Below are positions 38,361 to 50,327 of a DNA stretch of 64,000 nucleotides, piece by piece (within the stretch, counting starts at the first letter, position 1; every line of letters starts with the position of its first letter). The DNA is taken from positions 1,860,001 to 1,924,000 of the forward strand of contig JAGFBZ010000814.1 of NCBI GenBank assembly GCA_018398805.1. Reading direction: 5' to 3'. The notes under the pieces are model-generated. The model ran no database searches and was not told the DNA's origin. It saw nothing but the letters and a program-made list of their open reading frames with translations. Made by a program: the position numbers and the translations under genes. Source of the stretch: Hirundichthys speculiger. Taxonomy: Eukaryota; Chordata; Actinopteri; Beloniformes; Exocoetidae.

Positions 38361-40289
38361 TCCCCTCTTTTTCCCTTCTAATGCCCAAACTCACCCACCC
38401 CTCCTCGTCTTCCAAAAAGTAGCGCTATGGGAGAGAACTGAGTAGAGACAAAAGGGATAGGAAAGAAAGAGGAGGGGTGGATGGATAGAAGAAAATGGGA
38501 GGGGGCAGAGGTTTGCTCCATGTAGCATGGGCTTCTAAATTGGTTTCAGAGCTGCAGTTGGACTCCGGGGATGCGCGGGACTCACTGCCGACTGGCTGTG
38601 TTTGCTTTTGTGGGGTGTCGGAAATTTGATCTCTATCTTCGTAGCCAACCCACATCCCACATCCCACCCATCACTAAAACCAAGAATGAAGGGAGCTATG
38701 AGGACAGTGATACTCTAAAAAAGGTATCACCGATACCTCAATAATAAGAAAAACAAGCATTAAGATGGAGCAGGGAAAAGTTGAATGCCGGATGGTTACA
38801 TCATACCACAAGAAGTAGTTTTCAAGCAGGCAAGAAGTCACATCTGTGGAAAGTGGTATGACATGCTGATTCCCTGGAGAACCCTTGGCTGAAGGCTCTC
38901 TAAATAGGTTTAATTGCGCCAGGTCTGACACTGCCATGCCAACATCAGCAGACAGAAACATGGCTACGGAGAATAACAGGGTGCCCAGGAGACATCAAAC
39001 TCTGTGTGGATGCAGTTCGCTGTTTCTGTGCATCTTATTTGGTACACTCACCATTTAAGTCTGTTCTACTTACACTTTGCCTTATTCAAGGGACCTGTGC
39101 CAAATTACCAGTACTAGTTATTTATCTAAAACATGCTCATGCAGCGGAGCTATGATTAGTTTATTGCCCACGGCATATCTCTGAATGTTAAAAGTGGGAA
39201 CTGTTTTCTCTTTATGACTGCGTGTGTTCTTGTGCCAGCTTATATGAAAGTGTGTTTGCTTGCGTGCTCATACCCTATAGGCATCTTTGTCAAAGCCCTC
39301 CCAGGCTTAACCACAATGGTCTTTGACATCTCTTACAGCAAATGGGAAAACATATTTCGGCCATAACATAAGGTAAGTTTAAACCATTTAACTTCCACTT
39401 AATGAGTGATGCTTGCATTGATGAATAACATATGAAGTATCAAAACTGTATTCAAACATCAAAATAGAAAAAGGAGTGAGCATAAATACAGGCATTTATT
39501 TGTAAAGAATATAGTATAATGTATATTCAGCATATAAATTGGACGTTAGTCAAATTACCTTACAATGAAAAGATTGGGTAGTCTCAGAGCCGCAGTTATT
39601 TTGTTGCACAAGCCATTTTTGTTTTAATTTCGCAATCTGTGCGTGTGTTATTTTTGTCTGACGGTTTCATACATATCTTATTGACACACATACCCACTCA
39701 GGCAAAATATTCCTGTGTTCAGGGCAGATGCTCATTCCTCTCTCAGACATTTTGCTTGCCTTGCATCTGAATTCACTTGTCTTACACTGCATGTGTATAT
39801 GATGACAAATCTTATATCTAATTTACTCTGCCTTTCTGCAGCACACACCAAGTTCTCATATCTAATAAATGATCGGGCTTTAAAAGCCACAAAGTGTTAC
39901 AAGAATCACTGCGCACACTTTGTGTGTTCTCAAGTATCCACGTATGAGAGTGTGTGCATTCAGACTGGACTGAAGTTTATTACATTTGTGGATCTGGGTT
40001 CCTTTGTGTTCATTTGTGTGTTTATGTTCTTGTTTGTGTGTTTGTAATGAGTAAGTCCTCAGGGAATGCCGTCTCCACAGAAACCGTCTCTCTTGGTGGT
40101 CCGTCATTAATAGGCTGTCTTGTGTTGATGATTTAGATAGAGTAGGGGAAAAAAAGAAAGGTTGCATTCAGATATATCAAGTCAAAGCCCATAAAATCAT
40201 TTAACAACCTAGAATAATAAACACCTCTACAAGCAAATAAATAATCACTAAATCAAGTGATCAGTTTAAGCAACCATTTTTCTTGAACC
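38361..40289. other. Non-coding, no gene seen
   Basis: Purine-rich then AT-rich unique sequence. No repeat family with termini and no coding frame supported. Confidence 0.5.
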
Positions 40290-40345
40290 GTGTGTGTATG
40301 TGTGTGTGTATGTAGTGTGTGTGTGTGTGTGTGTGTGCGCGCACA
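40290..40345. repeat. (TG)n microsatellite
   Basis: Interrupted TG/TATG run ending in GCGCGCAC. Confidence 0.9.
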
Positions 40346-40539
40346 TTTGGTGTTTGTTTTTCCTTTGTCTCATCTCTCCCCCCACCTCTCCTGAGTGAAG
40401 AGAAATTGAGAAACCAATCTAAAATCCATCAGGATTTTCCTGCCCACAAGCCCACCCTCTCTCTAACACCCCCACCCCCACCTACCCAGGACCGACATAC
40501 ACACAGACACACACACACCACTGTTGTTTTTTGTGTTGC

Positions 40540-40720
40540 AGGCGTCTGGAAATTGGATGAGATGTTCGTTTAGCGGGCAGCTGGTCTGGGGCCGATATGA
40601 ATTGCGTTTCCCCACACCAGGAAAGGTCAAGCCCCCTCGCCTTGACGGAGTGCATCAGCCTATTGAGTAGCGCTTTAGTCCATTTACCAACAACCAATAG
40701 CAAGGCAGACAAAAGAGAGG
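40540..40720. promoter_or_regulatory. Possible conserved non-coding element
   Basis: Repeat-free GC-balanced block following a pyrimidine tract, with CpGs ('tttagcgggcagctggtctg', 'cccctcgccttgacgg') unusual for the neighbourhood. The short frames in it have no family features. Confidence 0.25.
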
Positions 40721-41339
40721 GAAGCACAGAACTCTGTGCAGAAGAGAGCAAAGAATGACATATAAATTCATTGTTTCTCATCACACAGCTGGGGCAGGAA
40801 TGGATGGGAGTGATTGCTGGGATGGGGGAAGTGAGGAACATTACCATCTGAGTAGGCTGTGCATGCGTGAGAGAGGAGATGAGTGGCTCTTTCACCATAA
40901 GTGGCACCACATTCAGCTTTGGTGCACAGATTCACCTACAACTTGCAATGCCCTTGGAAATGAAAACATGTGATGTGGCCTTCATGAGATTTTGTTTAAT
41001 GGAGTAGGAGTTAGAGAGTGAGAGAGAGAGAAAAAAAGATGGTCCTTCTCATGTCAAACCTTTAGAAGTCCACCTTTATCTATTGAAATAAAAAGAGAGA
41101 TAACACAGATTCACAGATGATGTATGTTAAAAGAAAGAACACCTTCCAAAAAGCTGAAAATAGAAACAGTTATTAGGTTGGTTACTGGCAGAAAACAGAC
41201 ATCTTAACAGCGCACATACAACTGTGCCGCAGGGCTTGTAGCTCTTCCCAGCCTCAGCCTCCCGCTTTAACTTTCATACATGCATTCAGGAAAAAGGCTG
41301 CTGTCCCTTTAATTTTCATCCCTGCATATCTTGAGGAGT
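40721..41339. other. Non-coding, nothing recognised
   Basis: Purine-rich sequence with GAGAGA runs near 41015; no gene or repeat family. Confidence 0.5.
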
Positions 41340-41560
41340 TAAGGCAAAGCAATTAAAACAAAGGCATATTTAACATGAGGTTAATGATTGGCTGACCCTG
41401 CAGTCAGCACAGTGACAATATCTTAATTATTGAGAAACCTAAAGTCATTACGCCTACGAATGGCCTGAGGAGCATCTCTATTGATTGGGATCCAGTCCCA
41501 TTACAGGCCCAGCCTAGACCAATGAAGCCCCTATTATAGACACACACACACGCTCTTTCT
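41340..41560. promoter_or_regulatory. Possible conserved non-coding element
   Basis: Dense homeodomain and PBX-type words: GCAATTAAAAC, GGTTAATGATTGGCTG, CTTAATTATTGAG, TCATTACG, CTATTGATTGGG. Balanced base mix, bounded on the right by CA and CT microsatellites. Enhancer-like by texture. Confidence 0.35.
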
Positions 41561-41599
41561 CTCCTTCTTTCTCTTGTGGTCTAAGTCTTTTTTTAATCT

Positions 41600-41637
41600 C
41601 TCTCTCACTTTCTCTGTCTCTCTCTCTCTCTCTCTCT
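41600..41637. repeat. (TC)n microsatellite
   Basis: CT dinucleotide run. Confidence 0.9.
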
Positions 41638-41925
41638 GCCCTTCTCTATGCCATACTGCAAACTATTGGATGTGCTGAATGGTGATACAGGAGCCAGACG
41701 AGGCTTGTGGGCTTTATTGCTTTCTAAAAAATTCATAACAGAGGGTGGCATTTTTGCTGAGGAACGATTATTTTTGTCTCTCCCTCATTCTATTTTCCTT
41801 TATGTTCCTTCCACTGTTTGGAATTGATTACTTCTCTGATCTTGTATGCGATTAGACATGTTTATTGTGATCCAATGGTTTGTTTTTGAGCATCTGGACT
41901 ATTTTCAGATAGTGCCGTATGGAGT

Positions 41926-41928
<3 letters not shown>

Positions 41929-41979
<51 letters not shown>
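41929..41979. repeat. (AT)n microsatellite
   Basis: About 25 uninterrupted AT units. Confidence 0.97.
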
Positions 41980-41980
<1 letters not shown>

Positions 41981-42665
41981 CTCTTTAAATAGAAAAATAC
42001 ATATAATTATTCCCAACAATGAAGTCATATGTAAAACATTTGATTTGCATTTTGTCTTGTATTTTGTCTGTGAGAACATGATTCAAATCGTTACAACCTT
42101 AAAAGATTATGAATACGAAGTACAATTTTATGGTTGTGGTTCCTTCATTATGAATGCAAAGATACAAGTGAGAAATCACTGTCAAAAATACATCATAGAG
42201 TCACAGGCATCATCTGTGGAACAGAGGGTATGTTGATTCCTCAAACTGGGCATGCGTTCTAAATCAGTAACAATGGTAACACCAAATGGCAACCATTGCC
42301 TAGTACAAAAATAATTTTTTCATCAATGTGTAGATTCTTGCCCCATGACAGCTGTACTGCATCTTTTTGCACCACATCAGATAAATTTATACTAACCAAT
42401 AAAATCAATAAAGCCAACTTATCCAAATCCAGTTATTTGCTCTGAATGCTTAAATGCACTCAATAAATAAAACATATCCCACTGAAATTATAAAATATGG
42501 TTCTAATCACAAATGTGATACTTAAAGGAGCCGTTTGTAAGATTATGGCCAAAACTGGTACTGCAGTCACTTTCAAATTACTATTGAGCGGCGTGTACCC
42601 TCCCTCTCCTCCCCGACCAGAGGTTGCCAGGTCGGCTGCAGAATGCAGCAGGAACGTAGGCTGTC

Positions 42666-42689
42666 ATGGCAAGCGACAAGTCCTACACA
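42666..42689 (+). other. Exon-like cassette with splice donor, plus strand
   Basis: An ATG opens eight codons (MASDKSYT) and runs into GTAAGT, a near-ideal splice donor at 42690. Upstream is a GC-rich leader ending 'cgtaggctgtc'. It is too short to identify; it may be a relic first exon inside the TTAA element. Confidence 0.35.
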
Positions 42690-42895
42690 GTAAGTTTATT
42701 TTCTGTTAATTATATTTAATGCTTTATGAAAGATCTTTTCTTTCTTTGATCTTTCGTAACTAGAGGAAATATTTTCCCGTTGAGGCGTTTCGTAACCTGA
42801 AAGTTTCGTATGTAGAGGCGTTCGTAAGTAGAGGTACCACTGTTACCTTGTCCAAGTAAATTAGCGTTAGCCAAACATTTAGCTATGAATCTTAC

Positions 42896-43068
42896 CTGTC
42901 CAGGAGAAAATCAGCAACGTTGGCGTCTGTCTTCAAATTCTTCTCCGCTTTCAGCCGTCTCCATCTATCAAAAGCATCTCCTATACAAATCCTTGTTTTA
43001 TTTCGGACCTTGTCACCACGTAACTCGGATTCATAACGAGGTCTTTTAGGTTTTGGAAAGCTAGACAT
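42896..43068 (-). pseudogene. Captured first exon with splice donor inside the TTAA element
   Basis: On the minus strand an ATG at 43068 opens 57 codons beginning MSSFPKPKRPRYESELRGDK and continuing with 'DAFDRWRRLKAEKNLKTDA' and 'VADFLLD', then reaches ACAG|GTAAG, a consensus donor at 42895-42894. Without splicing the frame stops one codon later, as expected if the donor is used. The sequence is basic, helix-prone and free of stops. I recall similar N-termini on uncharacterised fish proteins but know no function. It faces the plus-strand cassette at 42666-42689 (convergent). Confidence 0.55.
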
Positions 43069-43375
43069 TTTTTCATCCAACACGTTCGTAGCGGCTGCTG
43101 CGATAATTAGAGCCGAGCTGGCAACCCGGATGCCGAAACACTACTGACTTCGTGATTGGGAGATAGGTGGAGGGTGGCGCTTCAGGCCAAAACAAAAAAT
43201 GACAACATCAACATCAGTTGAGGGCTGCAACTCCTCTTTTTAAACGGGAATATCCTGGCTTGAGTGCTGTTGTCAGTGACATAAGTATTTGAAATGAACA
43301 TGATTTTTAAATGTCTGTTGACATATCGGGGTCATTTTATGATTCGTTTTATTAGATCTCTTACATACGGCTCCT

Positions 43376-44368
43376 TTAACATCACATCTGTCGTGACCTA
43401 ATACATGACCGACTCTGGAAGCCTCATAATGCAAACTCCTATGAAAAGCCCTATAGCTGACACAAAGTTTGTGTATACTTTTCTATGGTGGATAATATAG
43501 ATTATATGATATAGCAATAACAGTAAATGACATGTATTTGTTATGAGACAAAATTATCTTGAAGTAGTGATGAAAAAAAACTCCTTTAAATTACAACTTC
43601 TTATTCTAAAGACTTACTTAAACAAATTACAATGCTGCATAGATAGAACTGTGGAACTTGAATATGAGCTACATTCCTGGTATATCTAACAACAGAATAA
43701 TTTCACACTATAAGAGTACATTGTTATTTTTATTTTATATACATTCAGAACAAAAGTTCTGACATTTCAAGTCACTGACTGTTAAAGCAGCACAAAAGAT
43801 TTTAAAATATCAGTTTCATTTTAGGAAGCATCATCAAGCTCTTGTCATCTCCCAAATCCACTGTGACCACTATGCCACTAATCAACAGTGAAAATAGCTC
43901 ACAGAGCTATAGTAGACATCCTGGCAGAGACAAGTAAGATACTCAAGAAAGTAATGACAGAAAAGAAAATGAATTAACTGAAATTGAGTGATCAAGCAAG
44001 AGTCTGGACAAGAGTATCTTGTGGACCATGTCTTGAAAGAGACTTACCCTCCATGTCTGTAGAAGCACACACTGAGTTAAATGTTACAGAAGTTCCTTTG
44101 TGCTGTTTTAATGTTTTATTACTCTAAAGAAGTAAGCGCTTTGATGTCTAACAAACAATGCTAAAACAGAGCGTGGGTGTTTTGTTACCAGATATCAATA
44201 TCCTTGGTTTCTTGGCTTCATATCAACTCTTCAACTTCCTTCTTCATATTTACAGTTTGAAAACAGCTCTGAGTATCAACACCTTCAACTTACATCATAC
44301 TGTATATGTATAGTGTAATACAAAAAAACATTGGTTATTTATTAATCTATGTATTTCCTTTGAATGTG
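43376..44368. other. Non-coding, no gene seen
   Basis: AT-rich unique sequence with no supported feature. Confidence 0.5.
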
Positions 44369-44547
44369 TTTTTTTTTTTTTTTTTTTTTTTCATTTTTTG
44401 ACATTAGTGGTCTTTATTCATAGTGGAGAGAGAGAGAACAGGGAAGACACGCAGCAAAGGATCATCCGGGCTGGGAGTCGCACCTGCGACGAGTTGCACG
44501 AGGACTGCAGCCTCCGTACATGGGCCACCTGCCCCAACTGCGCTACT
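44369..44547 (-). repeat. tRNA-derived SINE, antisense
   Basis: Read on the minus strand, the element starts with a tRNA-like head (A-box-like 'tagcgcagttggggcag', B-box-like 'ggtgcgactccc'), passes through a pyrimidine-rich body and ends 'aataaagaccactaatgtc' followed by a long A run (seen here as poly-T at 44369-44391). It belongs to the same family as the copy at 52141-52330. Confidence 0.85.
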
Positions 44548-44739
44548 GAAGCTGTATTTCTATTCTAAAAATCTTTTGTATTTATTTGTCTGATCAAAAA
44601 TAACAGAATTAATCTAATTTCAATCTTTGCTTTCTCAACATAATATATACAAAATTTCATTTTTACATTTAAACCCTCAGAATAAAGTTACACGGAGACA
44701 ATATGCATGCAGGTTTTACGTTCACTAACATTTACTTGT

Positions 44740-45020
44740 TGATTGATTGTGAACTGCACACCCATTTATCCAGCGACCAATAACTTCAGTGAAGCACTAC
44801 CCAATTCAATCTCTAATGGGAGGCCAGTGAGTGGAGCTCCGTGTCATGATGTGTGCTTCAAGATAAATATAGAGGCCAGGCAACTTCTCCACTGTCACTC
44901 TGGTTCCTCCTCTTGTGGGAGTGAAGCAGCATGGGGAGAGCTAAGATGTAATTACCCAATCAGTGTGTGCCATCCTTATTAAAACACTTCTAACAGTGCT
45001 CCATTATTGAAATACCCCCC
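44740..45020. promoter_or_regulatory. Possible conserved non-coding element
   Basis: Repeat-free block with GATGTAATTACCCAATCAGTG (homeodomain plus CCAAT/PBX-like), TTATTAAAAC and CCATTATTG in a balanced base context. The 79-codon frame across it shows no family features. Confidence 0.3.
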
Positions 45021-45869
45021 ACCGGACTCTTCTTAATTCATTAAATAAATTAGCACTAGGAACTTAAATAATTCATAGAATGATGTCTACTTTTTTCCCT
45101 GTCTACAGAGGTTACCATGACCAAAAGAAAAAAAAAAACACATGGCATTGATGACAAGTGCTATAAGATAATACTGAGAACTACATTATGAAAGTAGGTG
45201 ATCAGTGTGCATGATTCTCAAGGAATTAATTAAATTAAGAGCTTTTTTATGGCTATGATAGCTAAATTTTAAACTTTTAGTTGATCTCTTTTTAAGGTAA
45301 TTTCAGTATTATTCTTATTACTGTATATATGCTATGAATTGGTGCTGATTGCATCTGAGTTAATGTACAGTACTGTGAAAAAGTTGCTGTTTTGCAGAAC
45401 AAATCTGTTCCTAAACTGTCCCCAATGAAGAAATTTAAACTTTTTTTTGGCACTTGTGAAAATGTTAGTCATTCCAAAATGTTCGTAGATACAAATAAAG
45501 TCTACTCCTGTCCTAGACTACGAGTAGAGCTTGTGTAAATAAGGAGTGCACATCAAAAATTACTTGTCAGACTTTACAAATTTAATACATTATGTGGCCT
45601 GTTAGTTTTAGCACCAGGTGAAGGAGCATACGCCAGCTGAAACGGGTATTTCCTCCAATTTACAAAATAAATAAATGAATAAAAATACATGATGTGCATT
45701 AATCAATTTGTGGATTTACAAGAGCTACAAAAAGAGTACTTATGGTAACCAACAACTGGAAATTAATGTACTATAAGTCTACTACCCATCCACTGTTTTC
45801 ACCAGAAATCTTTTGGTGAGAAAAATGATTTTTTTTTTTTTTTTTTTACACACATCTTTATATCAAACC
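45021..45869. other. Non-coding, no gene seen
   Basis: AT-rich sequence ending in a T-run (45829-45847). Confidence 0.5.
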
Positions 45870-46215
45870 ATTTTCACTTCACCTCCCGAATGATTCATTT
45901 GACAGAGGACATGGCATTACCTGCATTAGTCATCTTTTTCCGGGCACATTCCCCACTCAGTCAGAGCAAAATAAAACAGTTTTTCTTTTCTCCACTTCAG
46001 TTAAAATGACCTGTATTGCTGCATCTAAAACATTTCCCTTCCTTTCTCCTGCTCTCTTTTCTTAAAGTGTGCCATTTCCACAGGCAGACCTGCAGGTTGA
46101 GGACACACCTTCACACCTCCTTCTATGGTGGTTCCCTGGCAGCAAATGCAAATTAATGGACGGCAGGAACATGTGGCCAGTTTGTGATCAGCTGCCATTC
46201 ACGAACGCACAAGTG
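45870..46215. promoter_or_regulatory. Putative enhancer, copy A of a duplicated non-coding element
   Basis: This block aligns, in the same order and orientation, with 60060-60400. Shared parts include TTTTCA-TTCACC with 'gaatg' and 'ggcattacctgcatt' (45880-45926), AAAATGACCT (46002-46011), the identical 16-mer CTTCTATGGTGGTTCC (46120-46135) and ATGCAAATTAATG (46146-46158), which fuses a POU octamer with a TAAT homeodomain core. Spacing between anchors is nearly equal in both copies (about 120 bases each). No frame is conserved between the copies, so coding is unlikely. I infer an anciently duplicated regulatory element. Confidence 0.6.
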
Positions 46216-47159
46216 CGTAGTTTTAGTTTATGTACGTATCATATGGAGTTTGACCCATTTGGGTTTTTCTATGATTGATATCAAAAATAAAAGAAAAGGT
46301 CAACAATCAGCTATCCCATTTACCTTAGATATTATTATTGTCTATTTAGTTTGTATTTTAATACAGCCACTGAATGATAAAGGAGTAGAAGTGCCTAAAA
46401 ACTTTGCACAGTACTGTATATCAATCGAAAATATATAAAACACTACTGATTTATCGTTAGTGAACGTTAGTGCAAAGCAGCTGTGCCTCCCCATATGAGG
46501 AGACTCTGGGCCTCTAACAGGATGTCTTCATTTTTTTGCCTCTTGGTTTCCTGGCCTGTCTCCTGTGTTCCTTTCATTTCTGTTACATTAATGTGGTAAA
46601 GAGAACATCTTTGAACGAGGCAAAGAACCTAAAAGACAAATAAAGCGAGGAGCCAGATGAGGCATCTTGCTGTGTCTCTGCACATCTTAAATTGACACAT
46701 CCGCATCCCTGATGAAGTATTTACCGCCTCTGACGATGGTTCGTTGATGCGTGGCGATCAACGCTGTGCCGTTGATGGTGATGTCAACATGCTATTGTGC
46801 TGTCGATATGATGTCATTGATGCAGTCTGCCTCCACTGAAGTCTAATTCAGGATTTGAATTTAGATTTTTAAATTCTGATTATAGATAGAACAAATAGGT
46901 CAGTGTAATATGCCTCCTTATATTGCATTCTTCACAGAAACCTATCCATTTTTTTCCTGCATGTAGATTTTGTTTTGTCTTTATTCAAACATGGAAACAA
47001 ATAAATAAATAAATTGCATGTTTTATGGTGACTCACTCTTTATGTTTGTTTCAGCAGAAGAGGTTTGTGTCTGTGTGTGAGCTTGCATGAGAGTTCCTCA
47101 CTGACATGTGAGTGCATAAGTGTGTGCTGCATGTTAGTGTGTTCCCTGTACTTTTCTTT
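46216..47159. other. Non-coding; GATG/TCAACG-rich patch
   Basis: Between 46690 and 46840 the words GATG, GTTGATG and GATCAACG recur in direct and inverted form, in an otherwise AT-rich stretch. It could be a small regulatory block or a decayed local repeat. No gene is seen. Confidence 0.35.
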
Positions 47160-47200
47160 TTAAGTGCGTGTGTGTGTGAGTTTGTGTGTGTGTGTACCAT
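47160..47200. repeat. (GT)n microsatellite, interrupted
   Basis: GTGTGTGT runs with GA/TT interruptions. Confidence 0.8.
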
Positions 47201-47470
47201 GCCTGTCGGGATGTGGCGGCCCTCTCAGCCATGTCAGGGACAGCTTCGTCGAGGGTGGCAGCCGGGGAAAATGATGATGATGAAATTAAAATTCTGCGCC
47301 TGGCAGAAGGGGCTGCCGCGATTTCACTGGCGGCTGTGCGCATCGATCTGTTCCAGCATTTGACTTTCAACCATGACAAAACTGTGGGCAAATTAATTGT
47401 TCTCCAGGATATTAGGCATCAGAGTCCATTAATCCTCTCTGGAGCGCCACGCCGCATGAATACTAATCGT
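47201..47470. promoter_or_regulatory. Possible conserved non-coding element, CpG-bearing
   Basis: A GC-balanced block with above-background CpG, then AT-richer homeodomain sites (GAAATTAAAATTC, GGCAAATTAATTG, CCATTAATCC, TACTAATCG). An open frame of 128 codons crosses it (47186-47572) with acidic 'ENDDDEIK' and 'AAAISLAAV' stretches. I see no start context, splice sites or known domain, so I prefer a non-coding element, but a cryptic exon remains possible. Confidence 0.35.
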
Positions 47471-48059
47471 CTTTCCAGGCAGCTGTCTCATCCCTTGCTC
47501 CCTTCTCTCTTTCTCTTCTCTTATTCTTCCTTATCCTCCTTCTTTTTTGACTCCTGTTTTGGTCTTTACTAATATTCTCTGCTCTGTTGTTTCTTCACTC
47601 TTCTCTGTCTCAGAGCTCATTTCTGTCTGAATTTTATCTATTCCAGTCTTTGTAAGTTTTATCTTCTATTTTCTGCTCCTTCACAAAATGATAACAAAGC
47701 TGGTTTTGTTTAAATTGGGAGCTTTCTCAAAGAAAACATTTTAAAAAAGAAAGAAAAAAATGTATTTCAACAGAATTGTCATGTGATCTGCAGCTGAAAT
47801 ACTGTGTCCAAGTTATTGTTAAAAAATTTGGCTTACCAAAAGGAAAGAAAGTGGAACCTAAGAAAAGTGTCGATTAGGAGACATGCAGAAAATAGTCTGT
47901 CAAGGCGCTGAAATGGGTTTTTGAATTATACAGTGTCTTTCTGTATATTTCATCTATATTACTTTGCCCAGATAAGACTGTGCTAATGGTGTAGTATTAG
48001 TCTCTATAAGGATCAGCTTGGCATTTGAGAGAGGGAGGAAAAAATAGCCCCCAACACCA
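47471..48059. other. Non-coding, nothing recognised
   Basis: Pyrimidine-rich then AT-rich sequence without features. Confidence 0.5.
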
Positions 48060-48310
48060 ATTATGTAAGATATTAACACATTAGTCGGAGCAGGATCTAA
48101 TTGGATGGCAGCCCTGCGCACCATGACAACAATCACCTAGACCCTGTTTATCTCGTAATTGATAGTCTGGAACTTAAGCAGCAAACGCATCAAAAATTCA
48201 CACAGCAAACTGAGTACCAGCCATTCCTTTCGGCTGAAGTATTGATTATTTTTTATTTTCCTCCTCCTAACCAGGTAATTTTTAAAGTTTTGGGACAGGC
48301 CTCTGTTATT
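48060..48310. promoter_or_regulatory. Possible conserved non-coding element
   Basis: Repeat-free block with GATCTAATTGGATGG, CTCGTAATTGATAG and ACAACAATCAC (SOX-like), balanced composition and no supported frame. Confidence 0.25.
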
Positions 48311-49449
48311 GACATTTTGCTGTGTTGTGATAGATGGCTAAAGGGCTTTGGCAGTAATATTCTAAGTTATTTGACATTAAGGGAGAAGGGGTCATGGATC
48401 CACATGAAATATATTCACAACCCTTGCTCATTGACAAACCATCGCAGATATTGGCTGTGTCCCATAATAAATATGTATGTTGTAGATTGGTATTTTTTAA
48501 GGCACAAATAGTAGGTGTCAGGTGCATTGTTGAGCTACCAATCCAATAACAAAGTATCACATCATCATGAACAAATTTAAAAAGAATTGTAATAACAAAA
48601 CTATGGCATAGCTTGATGAAACCTGCATTAGTTCAATGAAATATGGAAGTGAATGGCTATAAAAGAGCATTAATTGGGCTCCACCACTACATTGCACAAA
48701 TGTATGAGAACTACCAAAGGAGCTGATATTGTTATGAATGGAGGCATGAAATGCCTAGAAAAACAGTAACCTTAAAGAGGAAACATGAGATGAAACATAT
48801 TTTACAACCTGTATCCCTGTTCTAATAAATCTTTACAGGTTATACCCTCAGTGGAACAGGATTTAATGTGACTAAATTATGCTTCTCTGTGTTTTCTTTC
48901 TTACACACAGAGTTGATGATACAGTGATAGTAGAGTACTATCTTAGATGTGACCAGAGGTTCAAATAAATAAATAATCAGGTCAACATATGTTTTAATTA
49001 TCCTGTCTCTGGAGAGATTTGATTCTTTCTTTCTTTATTTTTCCTCACAGCTTAATAGTCAGCTCTCTATGACATCATACAGGGGACAACTTTCTCAAAT
49101 GGTCAAATTCTCCGGCACATGTTCACAAATGAAGAGCTTCAGTGGTCATTTTAAAAGCAGAACTTTACAACAGTGCAGAAATGATCAAAATCACAGTGGA
49201 TCTAATGCTACTTCTTACCAAGCAATTTATTTTTGTTTACAATATATTGTCAAAGAAATGTGTTTTTGATTGTGAGTGAAAGTTGCAGCTAGTTTTTCTG
49301 AGCCACAAACACCTCATGGATGTGAATAAGGCCCGGTGTGCCACTGGATTTGAAGAAAGATTAAGCTAAAAAGTCATAAGTGTTCCTATGCTAAAAACAT
49401 AGTGAATCTGAACTGTAAGTGATAAGTAAACTGCGTTGTGTTGGCAACT
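48311..49449. other. Non-coding, no gene seen
   Basis: AT-rich unique sequence. Short frames only. Confidence 0.5.
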
Positions 49450-49499
49450 GGCATGTGTGTGCATTTTAGCGCAAACATTGTGTGCACATTGACAGAGTG

Positions 49500-50319
49500 A
49501 TGTGTACCATGTTGTAGCATCCCCTCTTCTTTTAACAACTGTCTGCAAATGTTTATGAAGTGAGGAGACCAGTTGCTGGAGTTTTAGAAGAGGAATGTTG
49601 TCCCATTCGTGTCTGATGCAGGATTGTAGCTGCTCAACAGTCCTGGACCTTTGTTGGAGGATTCTTTGTTTCATAATGCACTCAATGTTTTCAATTAGTG
49701 AAAGCTCTGGACTGCAGGCAGGCCAGCTCAGCATCCAGACTCTTCTCCTGTGAAGCCGTGCTGTTGTGATGGATGCAATTTGTGGTTAAGTATTCTTTTG
49801 CTGAAGTATGCAAGGCCTTCCTTGAAAGAGACGTTGGATGGGAGTTATGCGTTGCCTTTAAAACTTCTATGTATTCTTCAGCATTGATGGTGCCTTTCCA
49901 GATGTGTAAGCTGCCCACGTTAAAGGCATTAATGCAACTCCATAACGTGGAGATGCAGGCTTTTGAACTGTCTGCTGATAACAAGCTGGATGATCCTCTC
50001 CTCTTTAGTTTGCAGGACACAGCATCCATGGTTTTCAAAAAGACAGAACATATTTCCATTTTCCCTCAGACTAGTTTAGATGTGCATTGGCCCAGAGAGG
50101 ATGACAGCAGTTTCTGGATTGTTTTCACATATGACCTCTTCTTTGTATGATACAGCTTTAACTTGCATTTGTGAATTGCATGTCGAATTGTATTAACAGA
50201 CAGTGATTTCTGGAAGTGTTCATGAGCCCATGCAGTGATGTCCAGAAGAGAATCATACCTGTTTTTAATGAGCGCCTGAAGATCACCCACATCCAGGTTT
50301 GACCTTTGGCCTTGTCTCT
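49500..50319 (-). pseudogene. Tc1-like transposase, C-terminal and middle part, frameshifted
   Basis: Reading on the minus strand, 50326-50066 encodes a helix-turn-helix segment ('LDITAWAHEHFQKSLSVNTI', 'KCKLKLYHTKKRSYVKTIQ'). The frame 50059-49691 follows with 'VGSLHIWKGTINAEEYIEVL', the conserved block preceding the second catalytic aspartate, which is itself damaged. The frame 49734-49500 ends the protein with 'WPACSPELSLIENIE', the segment carrying the last acidic residue, and 'VVKRRGDATTWY'. Three frames are needed, so the gene is dead. Confidence 0.85.
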
Positions 50320-50327
50320 TGTGCACA

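Larger units (their letters stand above)
42526..43375. mobile_element. TTAA-target DNA transposon, 850 bp, non-autonomous (piggyBac/Kolobok-like)
   Basis: The termini read AGGAGCCGTTTGTAAGA and, inverted at the right end, AGGAGCCGTATGTAAGA (16 of 17 matching), each abutting TTAA (42522-42525 and 43376-43379). A TTAA duplication is shared by piggyBac and Kolobok superfamilies. No transposase is encoded. The interior is GC-richer than its surroundings and carries exon-like cassettes on both strands. Confidence 0.88.

Noticed and set aside
41852..42079. Frame with a repeated Y-I pattern
   Set aside because: Produced entirely by the (AT)n microsatellite at 41929-41979.
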